The notes under the pieces are model-generated. The model was not told the origin of the DNA and made no database searches. It saw nothing but the letters and a program-made list of their open reading frames with translations. Below, piece after piece: positions 16,744 to 25,325 of a stretch of 41,993 bases of DNA (position 1 is its first letter; each line of letters opens with the position of its first letter). Location: positions 1-41,993 of the forward strand of contig JAEOTA010000020.1 of NCBI GenBank assembly GCA_016840085.1, written 5' to 3'. Origin of the DNA: Promethearchaeota archaeon. Lineage in GTDB: Archaea; Asgardarchaeota; Lokiarchaeia; Sigyniarchaeales; SOKP01. The position numbers were made by a program, and so were the translations under genes.

Positions 16744-17994
16744 TTGACAGAAGAAGTTATCATTGGTCTTGATTATAGCCACAACAACATTTTAACTCTT
16801 GAATCTTCCAGCTTTTCCGAATTTACACAATTCTTATTTACTTCTGGTTATAAAATAGGACAAATAAAATCAGGGTTCAACTCATTAAGTGATTTGAAAA
16901 AATATAAAGTAATAATCCTATCAACTCCTAAAAATATTAATTTAAAACCTGAAGAAATTGAGAATATTGAAACATATGTAAAAAATGGTGGAAGTCTATT
17001 AATTACAAGCTCAAGTGGCGGAGATTACACAAATAGAACGAATTTAAATGAATTAATACGAAAATTTGGATTTGAATTTGGATATGATGAAATTAATGAT
17101 TCAGTTAATTATGTGAACCTTCAAAGAAGACCGATTATTACAAAGTTTACACCGCATGTATTAACTGAACAGATAAAAAAAATAGTCTTTTCAAGTTCAT
17201 GTTCAACTCAAATAATAGATTTTGTTGATGCTGATAAAAGTGTTAAAGTAGATGGAATCTTACAGTCTGGTTTAAATTGTTGGCGTAAAAGACACGATGG
17301 TGAAGATTGGATTGAAGAAGATTGCCCTAAAATTCCAATATTAGTTGCTGTTGAGTATTATGCAGGAAAGGTGGTAGGTTTTGGAAATATTAGTATTTTT
17401 TCTTCTCTTGCTCGAGAATATGGATTCACTGCGTTTGACAATGATATTTTGATTGCTAATATTCTAAATTGGTTAATTGGAAGTATAGAATCTGAAGGGA
17501 AAGCAGTAACTGTCGATTTAAATCTAGATCTATTCTATTGGGCAGAAAATGTTATAAAAAATGAAAAATGGAAAAATCTTTCGGATCTTATAAATGTCAG
17601 TCTAAAATATTTTAAAGATAATTATTCTGAAATTATAGAATCAATCAAAAAAATACAGCAAGAAAAATTAGAGAGAAAAAAAGCTTATGAAAAAGCAAAA
17701 GAAGAGGTTTCAGGAGAGCATAAGGTTCTTGAAAAATTACCTAAAGTTGAAAGAAAAAAAGAAGACCTTGAAGAAATAATGGGTGCCTTAGAAGAAATCA
17801 CTGGTGAAAAATATGAATTATCAATTGATTTTGAAGAGGAAGAAGGTATGGAATATATTGAAGAAGAAACAGGAATAAGTTATTCTCATGAAGATATAGA
17901 GGGTTTTGAAGATGGCTATCCAAAAAAGGCAATTTGGCGTGGAAAACCTACTATCGCCTTTAAAGAGTGGTTAGAAAAGAAGTATAAAAGTTAA
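16744..17994 (+). CDS. GIFT/DUF4350-type GATase-like protein resembling the N-terminus of IFT52
   Basis: The first 250 residues of this 416-residue protein form a class-I-GATase-like Rossmann domain without an obvious Cys nucleophile. Strands and loops such as KVIILSTPKNINLKPEEI, ETYVKNGGSLLITSSSGG, NLNELIRKFGFEFGYDEI and the closing GKVVGFGNISIFS follow the order and spacing of the GIFT domain of eukaryotic IFT52, a core intraflagellar-transport-B subunit. The C-terminal part (about 285-416) is charged, with a Lys/Glu-rich coiled coil and acidic stretches, ending in WRGKPTIAFKEWLEKK. The start is a TTG at 16744; no in-frame ATG gives the complete first strand. It may act as a scaffold or sugar-binding module; the cellular role is unknown. 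Confidence 0.68.
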   Translation: MTEEVIIGLDYSHNNILTLESSSFSEFTQFLFTSGYKIGQIKSGFNSLSDLKKYKVIILSTPKNINLKPEEIENIETYVKNGGSLLITSSSGGDYTNRTNLNELIRKFGFEFGYDEINDSVNYVNLQRRPIITKFTPHVLTEQIKKIVFSSSCSTQIIDFVDADKSVKVDGILQSGLNCWRKRHDGEDWIEEDCPKIPILVAVEYYAGKVVGFGNISIFSSLAREYGFTAFDNDILIANILNWLIGSIESEGKAVTVDLNLDLFYWAENVIKNEKWKNLSDLINVSLKYFKDNYSEIIESIKKIQQEKLERKKAYEKAKEEVSGEHKVLEKLPKVERKKEDLEEIMGALEEITGEKYELSIDFEEEEGMEYIEEETGISYSHEDIEGFEDGYPKKAIWRGKPTIAFKEWLEKKYKS

Positions 17995-18078
17995 GACTAA
18001 CTTCATTTTAATGAAATATAATCGAAAAATAGAAATCAAATCTTATATTCTTCTCTCTAATAGATTTAATTTATATTT

Positions 18079-19488
18079 ATGATGGATAGATTCTTATTCG
18101 TTTTAGGTTCAAATTGGCAACTCTCACTTGCAGAGCTTGATAATTACCTTAAAAACTCTCAAAATAAAGGAAGAATTATTGATTATTCTGCAACTATTGC
18201 AATTGTTGAATTCGAAAACTTACATAAAGATAAACAATATGTAAATAAACTGATGGAACTACAATTTATTTTAGGAGGATGCCAAAAAATTGCTAAAATC
18301 TATGACTTTATTGATATTCAAACGATCCATGATGCATTCCCTTTAAATATTAATACTTACCAACATGTAGTGAAAGTAAGAGAAAAAATTCTAAATATCC
18401 TTGAAAATATACTTGTAGGAAAAAACCTGATTTTCCCAAAAGCATATGAAAGTATGTTTTACGCCGTATCTATTTATCCCAATCTTTATGATGATGATTA
18501 TTATACAGACATCTTAGTAAAACATTTTCTACTGTTTCTTAATACAGAAATAATGGAAATAATAAAACGAAAGGGATCAACTAAGGTACTTTATTATAAA
18601 TATCCCGATAAGAACATCAAATCTGGAAATCTGAACCCAATATTTCCTCATATTGTGATTAAATATGAATTGCTTAATGAAAATAGGGCTGAAATCATAT
18701 TTGGATTTACAGAAGAAGGTGTATATATTGCTAGAACTTTTACAGTAGACGATCCTAATTTTAAAAAGCAAATTGATGAGGAAAGACCTTTAAAAGAATT
18801 CAAAAGTAGTATTTCTCCAAAATTGGCAACAATTATGTTAAATTTTTTAAACTTATTTGATTCCAGAGAGAAAAAAAGAATACTTGATCCTTTTGTTGGT
18901 AATGGAACAATACTTTTATTTGCCTTATTACATGATTTTCAAATTTATGGGTCGGATAATGATATTGAAAAAGTTGAAAACACTGCTCGTAATTTAAATT
19001 GGTTATTAGAATTATTAGAAGAAGAAATCCCCCCACTTTTTAACAAAAGAATAGCAAGGTGTGATATTAAAAATCTTTCTGAGAATTATGAGCATAATTT
19101 CTTTGATGGAATCATAACAGAGCCTGAGTTAGGTCCCTACTATTTAGAAAAACCATACTATTCTCAAGTAAAAGAGTTGATAAAAACAAATTTACAGCCT
19201 TTATATGATGATTTCATTAGAGAAGCATATCAAATATTAAAACCAAAAGGTAGAATATGTTTTATTTCTCCAATTATTAATACCATAGATGGGGGGGAGG
19301 TCCAGATAAATATTGAAAAGCTTGCTAGTAAAAATAATTTTAAACAAGTTTTTTTACTAGATACAAATAGGCTCGTTAGAAAATCTAATAAAAAACTTCA
19401 ATTTGCCAGAAATCAGATAAAAACAATGATTGATGCTAAAAAGGGTCAAATAATAATAAGAAAACTTTATGTTTTTGAAAAAGCGTGA
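18079..19488 (+). CDS. THUMP-like/UPF0020 RNA methyltransferase (Trm11-like)
   Basis: The 469-residue protein has an N-terminal region resembling the NTD-THUMP part of Trm11-type enzymes (FLFVLGSNWQLSLAELDNYL at 5-24, given as FLFVLGSNWQ and LSLAELDNYL) and a C-terminal Rossmann methyltransferase with SAM motif LDPFVGNGTILLFALL and acceptor GSDNDIEKVENT. Such enzymes usually methylate guanosine N2, for example m2G10 in tRNA. Motif IV, normally D/N-P-P-Y, is TEPELGPYY here, a variant that may reflect a different target base. It is followed six bases later by the endonuclease III gene, probably in one operon. The start at 18079 has two consecutive Met codons. Confidence 0.77.
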   Translation: MMDRFLFVLGSNWQLSLAELDNYLKNSQNKGRIIDYSATIAIVEFENLHKDKQYVNKLMELQFILGGCQKIAKIYDFIDIQTIHDAFPLNINTYQHVVKVREKILNILENILVGKNLIFPKAYESMFYAVSIYPNLYDDDYYTDILVKHFLLFLNTEIMEIIKRKGSTKVLYYKYPDKNIKSGNLNPIFPHIVIKYELLNENRAEIIFGFTEEGVYIARTFTVDDPNFKKQIDEERPLKEFKSSISPKLATIMLNFLNLFDSREKKRILDPFVGNGTILLFALLHDFQIYGSDNDIEKVENTARNLNWLLELLEEEIPPLFNKRIARCDIKNLSENYEHNFFDGIITEPELGPYYLEKPYYSQVKELIKTNLQPLYDDFIREAYQILKPKGRICFISPIINTIDGGEVQINIEKLASKNNFKQVFLLDTNRLVRKSNKKLQFARNQIKTMIDAKKGQIIIRKLYVFEKA

Positions 19489-19494
19489 ATTTCT

Positions 19495-20163
19495 ATGGAT
19501 CATAAAATAATATTGAACAAAATTGAAAACATTCTAGAAGGACAAGCCCATCTTGATGAATTGGCTAAAAAAAAACAAGATCCATTTAAAATATTAATCT
19601 CTACCATATTATCGGCACGGACAAGAGATGAAAATACAAGAATGGCAACTGAAAAATTATTTGCGAAATACAACACCCCTGAATTAATTGCTAACGCAAA
19701 TGTTGAAGAATTAGAACAACTTATCAGATCCTCAGGGTTTTATAAGGTTAAGGCTGCTCGGATAAAAGAAGTCTCTCAAGTTTTAATTGATGAATTTGAT
19801 AGAAACGTTCCTGATAAATTTGATGAATTGATTGAATTACCAGGTGTGGGGAGTAAAACAGCTAATTGTGTATTAGTATACGCTTTTAAAGTGCCCGCTA
19901 TCCCGGTAGATACCCATGTACACCGAATTTCAAATAGATTAGGGTGGGTAAAAACGAAGAACCCGCTAAAAACAGAAGAAGCACTAAGAAATACAATTCC
20001 CAAAGATCTCTGGTTAAAATTAAATAGATTATTTGTTAGATTTGGGCAGCAAATATGTTTGCCAACTCGTCCTAAATGTGAGATATGTCCTATAAATGAG
20101 GAATGCCCTAAAGATTTTTCAATGGAGATTGCAATTAGACTTAAGAAGAAAAGCTTCAAATAA
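19495..20163 (+). CDS. nth: Endonuclease III (DNA glycosylase/AP lyase)
   Basis: This is a bifunctional base-excision repair glycosylase that removes oxidised pyrimidines and cleaves the abasic site. At 222 residues it is of standard length. The helix-hairpin-helix is LPGVGSKTAN, with catalytic Lys121; catalytic Asp139 lies in PVDTHVHR. The C-terminal [4Fe-4S] site is complete with C-x6-C-x2-C-x5-C spacing (ICLPTRPKCEICPINEEC). It follows the Trm11-like gene by six bases and is convergent with the rhomboid gene. Confidence 0.95.
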   Translation: MDHKIILNKIENILEGQAHLDELAKKKQDPFKILISTILSARTRDENTRMATEKLFAKYNTPELIANANVEELEQLIRSSGFYKVKAARIKEVSQVLIDEFDRNVPDKFDELIELPGVGSKTANCVLVYAFKVPAIPVDTHVHRISNRLGWVKTKNPLKTEEALRNTIPKDLWLKLNRLFVRFGQQICLPTRPKCEICPINEECPKDFSMEIAIRLKKKSFK

Positions 20164-20235
20164 GCCAATTTAAACTTTACTTGTAGTTTCTAAGGTAAAA
20201 ATAATAAAATCTCAGGATATTAAAAAAACAGCTCA

Positions 20236-20823
20236 TTAATACATTAATCTAAGCTTTTTTCTACGAGAATATATGATATATCCGATTAACATTCCCCCTA
20301 ACAAGCCAAATATATGTGCCCAAATATTAATCCCTGGTGCAAAAGATGCAAATATATAATAAGCTATATATAGAAGAGCAATAGGCAAGAGTGCTCGATT
20401 TTCTGTTGCTACTATAATAAAAGCAACACCTATTAATCCGAAGATTGCTCCAGAGGCGCCTAAACTTACAGCGTAAGTTGGTAATAGCAATAATGTAAAT
20501 AAATTACCAATTATACCTGAAATAAAATAAATTAAAACAAACTCCAACTTGGAAACATATTGATTATTCTCTATTGTGGCTCCAAACAATAACAATGCAA
20601 GCATATTTGAAAATAAATGTAAAACATCTGCATGAAGAAATACAGAGGTTATTAATCTCCAATATTCATATTCATATAATATATTAGCATTAATTTGTAC
20701 AAAATTTAGAATATATTCCTCTGGTAATGCTAAATTAAATAAGATAAAATTAATTACATTTAAAAGAATCAAGAATAATGTAATTTTAGCATCCTTTAAA
20801 TTTTCGACATCTAAAATCATCAT
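20236..20823 (-). CDS. Rhomboid-family intramembrane serine protease
   Basis: The 195-residue polytopic protein has about six membrane helices, the minimal rhomboid core. The catalytic Ser124 is in GASGAIFGLIG and the partner His170 in INIWAHIFGLLGG; HLFSNMLALLLFG supplies the conserved oxyanion Asn73. Rhomboids cut transmembrane helices of substrate proteins within the membrane; the substrate is unknown. The start at 20823 has two Met codons (MMILDVENL) and either could be used. It is divergent from the PCMT-like gene with about 110 bases between them. Confidence 0.92.
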   Translation of the reverse strand: MMILDVENLKDAKITLFLILLNVINFILFNLALPEEYILNFVQINANILYEYEYWRLITSVFLHADVLHLFSNMLALLLFGATIENNQYVSKLEFVLIYFISGIIGNLFTLLLLPTYAVSLGASGAIFGLIGVAFIIVATENRALLPIALLYIAYYIFASFAPGINIWAHIFGLLGGMLIGYIIYSRRKKLRLMY

Positions 20824-20935
20824 TTTAATTAAAACCTTACAATGGAAATACGATTTTAACAGTTAAAATTTATTATGATAAAGTATAATAATAGGTTTTT
20901 ATATTATTTTTTTAACATTATAAGTTGATCAAATT

Positions 20936-22156
20936 TTGGACAAATACGACAGATTTAACGAACGGCTGAGGAATAAAAAAAAGCGTTTGTTAGACTCATT
21001 GATTTTAAATGAAATATTAACTGATAAAAGATTAATTAAGGCTTTTATGGATATTCCTCTTGAGAAATTCATTCCTGAAAAATTTATGAATGTTTTAAAA
21101 CTTTATGAGGATGTACCGAACTTATTTTATTTTGATGAGCAAAATCCAAGAAATTATAGAACAATTTCAGCCCCACACATGATTAGTATAATGTTACAAG
21201 GATTAGCATTAAATACTAATGATGATTTGTTAATTTTGGGGGCAAAAAGTGGCTATATCGCAGCATTAGCTCATAAACTAGCACCAAAAGGTGAAATAAT
21301 AATTCTTGAGGCTAATTCTGAAATAGCTAAAATTACAGCGAATAATTTAAAAGAATTGAAATTAGAGGATAAAATTTCAATTATAATTAAAAACCCGCTA
21401 GATGGAATGCCTAATTTAAGTCCATGGCAGAAGATTTTAGTAACTGGAGCGATTGAACAATCTAAAATACATCCATTATTAAAACAATTAGATGAGAATG
21501 ACGGTGTATTATTTGCACCCATTGGACCAGAATTTGTACAAATATATACCCAAATTCTAAGACAAAAAAATGAATTCTACGGGAAAAAACAGTTACAAGT
21601 GAAGTTTTCACCATTGATCACTCAAGTTGAATTAGATGAATTAGAATTAATCACTGATATTGATGAGATTGAAATTGCAAATGAATCTGAGGTGATTAAT
21701 AAGGTCCCAAGTCTCTACACAAATAAAATTAATATTAAATACACATCAGAAATTCTTGATAAAATAGTTCCAGAACATCAAGTAAAAATTCAATCTATTG
21801 ATGAAACTCAGCGTGATGATATTTTATCAAATTTGAATACTATAGAACATAATATTAAAAATCTAAAGAAAGAAGAGGATATTCAAAAATCGTTTGAATT
21901 TATTGATGATATTGAAGTAAAATTGGATAATCTCAAAAAATTTAAGAAACTATTCGAAATAAAAGTTAAAAGAATGCAGAATATACTAAATCAGATACGA
22001 TCCTACTATATTGTAAGGAAAGAGTTAGAAAAGTCAGTTTTATATGATTCGGCGGTTATAGATAAAAAGATTGAAATAATAAATAAGCAAATTGAACAAA
22101 TCAATCTCCTCTTAGAAGTAACTCAAAATGAGATAAATAAAATAAAATCTTTATAG
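20936..22156 (+). CDS. PCMT-like SAM methyltransferase with a long coiled-coil C-terminus
   Basis: Residues 1-215 follow protein-L-isoaspartate O-methyltransferase, including the signature RTISAPHMISIML and the SAM site DLLILGAKSGYIAALAHKL, then GEIIILEANSEI. The usual G-x-G-S-G-Y is altered to GAKSGY. PCMT repairs isoaspartyl residues in aged proteins and is normally about 210-230 residues. Here some 190 more residues follow, mostly charged helix with coiled-coil character (IKNLKKEEDIQKSF, EIINKQIEQINLLLE). The start is a TTG at 20936 giving MDKYDRFNERL; no ATG precedes the conserved region. The extra part may serve for oligomerisation or partner binding. Confidence 0.75.
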   Translation: MDKYDRFNERLRNKKKRLLDSLILNEILTDKRLIKAFMDIPLEKFIPEKFMNVLKLYEDVPNLFYFDEQNPRNYRTISAPHMISIMLQGLALNTNDDLLILGAKSGYIAALAHKLAPKGEIIILEANSEIAKITANNLKELKLEDKISIIIKNPLDGMPNLSPWQKILVTGAIEQSKIHPLLKQLDENDGVLFAPIGPEFVQIYTQILRQKNEFYGKKQLQVKFSPLITQVELDELELITDIDEIEIANESEVINKVPSLYTNKINIKYTSEILDKIVPEHQVKIQSIDETQRDDILSNLNTIEHNIKNLKKEEDIQKSFEFIDDIEVKLDNLKKFKKLFEIKVKRMQNILNQIRSYYIVRKELEKSVLYDSAVIDKKIEIINKQIEQINLLLEVTQNEINKIKSL

Positions 22157-22217
22157 TAGTTGTTCTCCTCTATACTTCACTTATTATTATTGGATTTAAA
22201 AAAGTATAAAAAAGCAT

Positions 22218-22730
22218 TTATTTTTTTAGAAATTCTAGTATTGCTTTCATAAATTCTGGTAAATCATCAGGAGTTCTTGAAGTTATTAAATTGTTATCAA
22301 TTATAACAGGTTTATCTTCAAATATAGCCCCAGCATTGACCATATCATCTTTTATGGCGAAATAACTAGTAGCTTTACGATCTTTGATAATTTTAGCAGA
22401 TATTAGGACCCAACCTGCATGACAAATAGCTCCAACTAATTTCTGGTCCTCATTCATTTTAGCAACAAAATCTAAAACATCTTTTTCTCTTCTTAAATAG
22501 TCAGGATTTTTTGTGCCACCTGGAATAATTACCCCATCGTAATTATCAGGATTAGCATCTCTAACAAGAATATCTGGCCTAATTGGATAGCCATGTTTCC
22601 CTTTAATCTCTCTTTTGAATAAACTTAACAATTCTACTTCATGTCCCGCTTCTTTTAATCTAATACGTGGATAATGCAGTTCAAGATCTTCATATCCATC
22701 TGTTGCAAGAATTGCTATTTTTTTTTTCAT
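22218..22730 (-). CDS. DJ-1/PfpI family protein
   Basis: The 170-residue protein matches archaeal PfpI-type members of the DJ-1 superfamily in length and motifs: IAILATDGYEDLEL at the N-terminus with conserved Glu14, and the nucleophile elbow GAICHAGWVLIS with Cys103-His104. Family members have been described as intracellular peptidases, deglycases or glyoxalases and act in protein or metabolite quality control. The start (four residues MKKK before the first strand) is well supported. It lies convergent to the PCMT-like gene, leaving about 60 bases. Confidence 0.9.
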   Translation of the reverse strand: MKKKIAILATDGYEDLELHYPRIRLKEAGHEVELLSLFKREIKGKHGYPIRPDILVRDANPDNYDGVIIPGGTKNPDYLRREKDVLDFVAKMNEDQKLVGAICHAGWVLISAKIIKDRKATSYFAIKDDMVNAGAIFEDKPVIIDNNLITSRTPDDLPEFMKAILEFLKK

Positions 22731-22897
22731 AATTTATAACATCTTAATTTTTTCTTTTTATAAATAACTAAATTAGTGTATATTTTCAATTTAATAATAC
22801 AGAGATTTACCTATTTTAGGTTGCAGGTTATAAAATATTATTATTTTCTTTTAGGCGTTAATATTAATATAAAGAGATTTATCGAATTCTTAATTTT

Positions 22898-23548
22898 CTA
22901 AATAAAATTCAATATACCTACATATACTATTATAAACGTAATGATTATTAATAAGAAATTTAAAGGTGTTGGTATGATTTTATATGGCGTTTTTTCTTTA
23001 TATTTTTCATAAACTTCACCATACTTTGGAATTAGGATTAATTTCTCTTCAATTCTGGCATGAACTTCTAATATGAGTAAAATTATTGGACTTATAATTA
23101 AAGAGATGATTGAGTCTGATATTATCGCAGCACCAAGAAAGATTATTACCCAAGCAGAATAAATGGGGTGCCTTATAATTCTAAAAACACCTGATTTAAT
23201 TAATTTAGAACTATTTTCGTCTAATGTTTTAACTCTATATACTTTTTTTGCTTTATTAGCAAAATTAACTCCTATAATAATAAAGACTATTCCTAATAGT
23301 ACAAAAAAAATCCAATAATCACGAAAATAACTAAGATTTTGAGGAAAAACCATGATTAGAAAGCTCGAATTTATAATTGGTATTGGAACAAGCGATATTG
23401 TCCATATTATCGGGAATAATTTATAAAATGACCTAACTAATCTATTTTGCTTATTCTTTACTTTTATGAATAATAGCCAATATACTATAAGGTTTGAAAT
23501 AAAAATAAATAATAAAATAATCGTTATCAAAAGTATCATTTTTATCAA
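22898..23548 (-). CDS. Isoprenylcysteine-carboxyl-methyltransferase-like membrane enzyme
   Basis: The 216-residue integral membrane protein has five to six hydrophobic helices and the SAM-binding ICMT/PEMT signature near the C-terminus: SGVFRIIRHPIYSAW, then the E-x-R-I-E-E pattern in LEVHARIEEKLI and YGEVYEKYKEKTPYKIIP. Eukaryotic ICMT methylates the C-terminal prenylcysteine of small GTPases; prokaryotic relatives methylate other lipids or substrates, often unknown. There is no prenyltransferase gene nearby. The start at 23548 gives MIKMILLITI, and the fourth codon ATG is an alternative start. Confidence 0.82.
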   Translation of the reverse strand: MIKMILLITIILLFIFISNLIVYWLLFIKVKNKQNRLVRSFYKLFPIIWTISLVPIPIINSSFLIMVFPQNLSYFRDYWIFFVLLGIVFIIIGVNFANKAKKVYRVKTLDENSSKLIKSGVFRIIRHPIYSAWVIIFLGAAIISDSIISLIISPIILLILEVHARIEEKLILIPKYGEVYEKYKEKTPYKIIPTPLNFLLIIITFIIVYVGILNFI

Positions 23549-23609
23549 TACCCTATCAAATTTAGTCTAATTAATATTTAGTTGATTTTATAATTTCTGA
23601 TGTTAGAAA

Positions 23610-24686
23610 TCAATATTTTCCATATTTTTTAGTAGCATTCATAAAAATTCTAATATTTTTTAGAGGTATTTCTTTAAAAATTACAGTACTTGGCCCAAGA
23701 ATAAAATGTCTATTTTCTTTAAATATATCCATCAAGTGCTTTACATGTTCTATAATCTGATTTTTATCACCATAAGGTAAGATATGACTTACATCACCAA
23801 ATCCAATAACTACAAAGTTTGGGAATTTCTCATTAATAAATTGTGGATTAACGCCACCTTCCCATCCTTGTAAACCACAAAATCCTGCTTTTTGAAAATA
23901 CGGAATTAATTCTGTAGGATCGCCGTCAGTGTGGATTTGTGGGATCATTTCTACTTCAGAAATAAGTGAAATAAGCTCCTTATAAGGAGTTAAAAAATCT
24001 TGCGTCCATCGTTGTGTTGAAATCATAGATCTACCTTTAAATGCTACATCATCTAATAATGTTAGCACTTTACCACGCCCGTTAGTCGCTTCAATTAAGC
24101 CTTCAATGTTTATTTTAGCTATGTTTGTGTAAAATTCTATTAATTCCTTATATAGCTTAGTTTTTTTCTGAAAATGATAGCTAAAAGTAGCCATTCCCAT
24201 GCTTTTCCAGACCTTATCGAAAATCCCATCGACCATTAAGATGGGAAAAATTTTTGGTGCTAATTTTTCATATTTTCGTATTGTTTTTCTAAGTAATTCA
24301 CTATTATCTATTTTTTTTATATTGGCATAAATTTCATCTAAAATATCAATTGAATGTATATACCCTCCCTCATAAAAAGTAGTCTTACGTCTTATAGCTT
24401 GACCATCTTCTTTAATCTTAATATAGTTTCCATTATTTTGACGAATTTTAATTGGTTTAATTTTAAAACTTGGCGGGAAGGGTGCAAAAACAGAATCAAA
24501 GCCCAATACAAAAGGGATATCAAAATAATAGTTTTTAAATAATTTTTCGGGATGATACCTTAATATTTCATCTTTATATTTATCGATAAATTCCTCTCTT
24601 ATATATTGTACATGAGTAGGAACTCTATCTAGCTTTTTTCGTTTTCCCTCATCATATACAGTGAGGTATCGTTCACGTGCATTCAT
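23610..24686 (-). CDS. URO-D-fold protein lacking the methyltransferase zinc motif
   Basis: This 358-residue protein belongs to the uroporphyrinogen decarboxylase superfamily: MNARERYLTVYDEGKRKKLDRVP opens it (in parts MNARERYLTVY and KKLDRVPTHVQY), and the barrel's late strands read MIPQIHTDGDPTELI and FVVIGFGDVSHILPYG. Unlike the protein encoded at the start of the window, the metal site H-x-C...C is absent; the position reads HTDGDP, with Asp replacing Cys, and the C-terminal Cys is missing. A corrinoid partner is not adjacent. It may bind a different ligand or carry out another reaction; true UroD is unlikely because no other haem genes are here. Confidence 0.78.
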   Translation of the reverse strand: MNARERYLTVYDEGKRKKLDRVPTHVQYIREEFIDKYKDEILRYHPEKLFKNYYFDIPFVLGFDSVFAPFPPSFKIKPIKIRQNNGNYIKIKEDGQAIRRKTTFYEGGYIHSIDILDEIYANIKKIDNSELLRKTIRKYEKLAPKIFPILMVDGIFDKVWKSMGMATFSYHFQKKTKLYKELIEFYTNIAKINIEGLIEATNGRGKVLTLLDDVAFKGRSMISTQRWTQDFLTPYKELISLISEVEMIPQIHTDGDPTELIPYFQKAGFCGLQGWEGGVNPQFINEKFPNFVVIGFGDVSHILPYGDKNQIIEHVKHLMDIFKENRHFILGPSTVIFKEIPLKNIRIFMNATKKYGKY

Positions 24687-24937
24687 ATATGATTAAAATA
24701 TAGGAATTTAATTTTATTAACTAATGTAGATAATTTGTTACTATTTATTGATTGTAAAAGCAAAAATGTTGGTATACTTTTAGTAAAAATACATTTTGAT
24801 ATAAAAAGAAGATATAATTAAAATCTAATTCTTAATTAATCACAATAAAAATTCTTATGGTGATATAAATAGAAGAGGAAGAGAGAATTAGCAAAGAAGA
24901 ACTTGAATTACTGTATGAAGTTTTATTTAGAAGGATT

Positions 24938-25219
24938 ATGGAAATTATGAAAAAACCAGCTATAGATATGGATCCTTTTGGAGAATTAATTAATAGATTA
25001 TCACATTTAAGTGGTATTTTTAGTTTTAAAGGAATGATCTCCATAATTCCAGAATTAGTAGCCTATGCTATTAGATACGGTATGATGGTAGAAAAAGCTT
25101 TTGAGGAAGAACACCCCCATTTGGAAGAAGATATACAAGGATTAGACGATTTTGAAGAACAAAAAAGAAGAATTTCCCAAATTAAAAAAGATATAGATAA
25201 ACTTAATATCTACTTATAA
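24938..25219 (+). CDS. Small hypothetical protein, coding signal extends upstream without a canonical start
   Basis: No family is recognised. The first ATG gives 93 residues: a region of hydrophobic helices (GIFSFKGMISIIPELVAYAIRYG) and a charged helical tail ending in QIKKDIDKLNIYL. Convincing coding sequence continues upstream in the same frame back to 24869 (IEEEERISKEELELLYEV), but no ATG, GTG or TTG lies there. Just before it comes TAA (24866-24868), preceded in frame by ATG GTG ATA (24857-24865). So either a non-standard start is used or a nonsense change sits at codon four. It is not a classic secreted or multi-span protein. The next gene points toward it from the other side. Confidence 0.55.
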   Translation: MEIMKKPAIDMDPFGELINRLSHLSGIFSFKGMISIIPELVAYAIRYGMMVEKAFEEEHPHLEEDIQGLDDFEEQKRRISQIKKDIDKLNIYL

Positions 25220-25325
25220 TTAAAACACTAATTTTGATATTTTTTTATAATTTTGGTATATACAATCTTGGTTCTTAAAAAAAGAAGAAAAAAATAAAAT
25301 TGTTTTAAATAAATATTAAAAAAAA

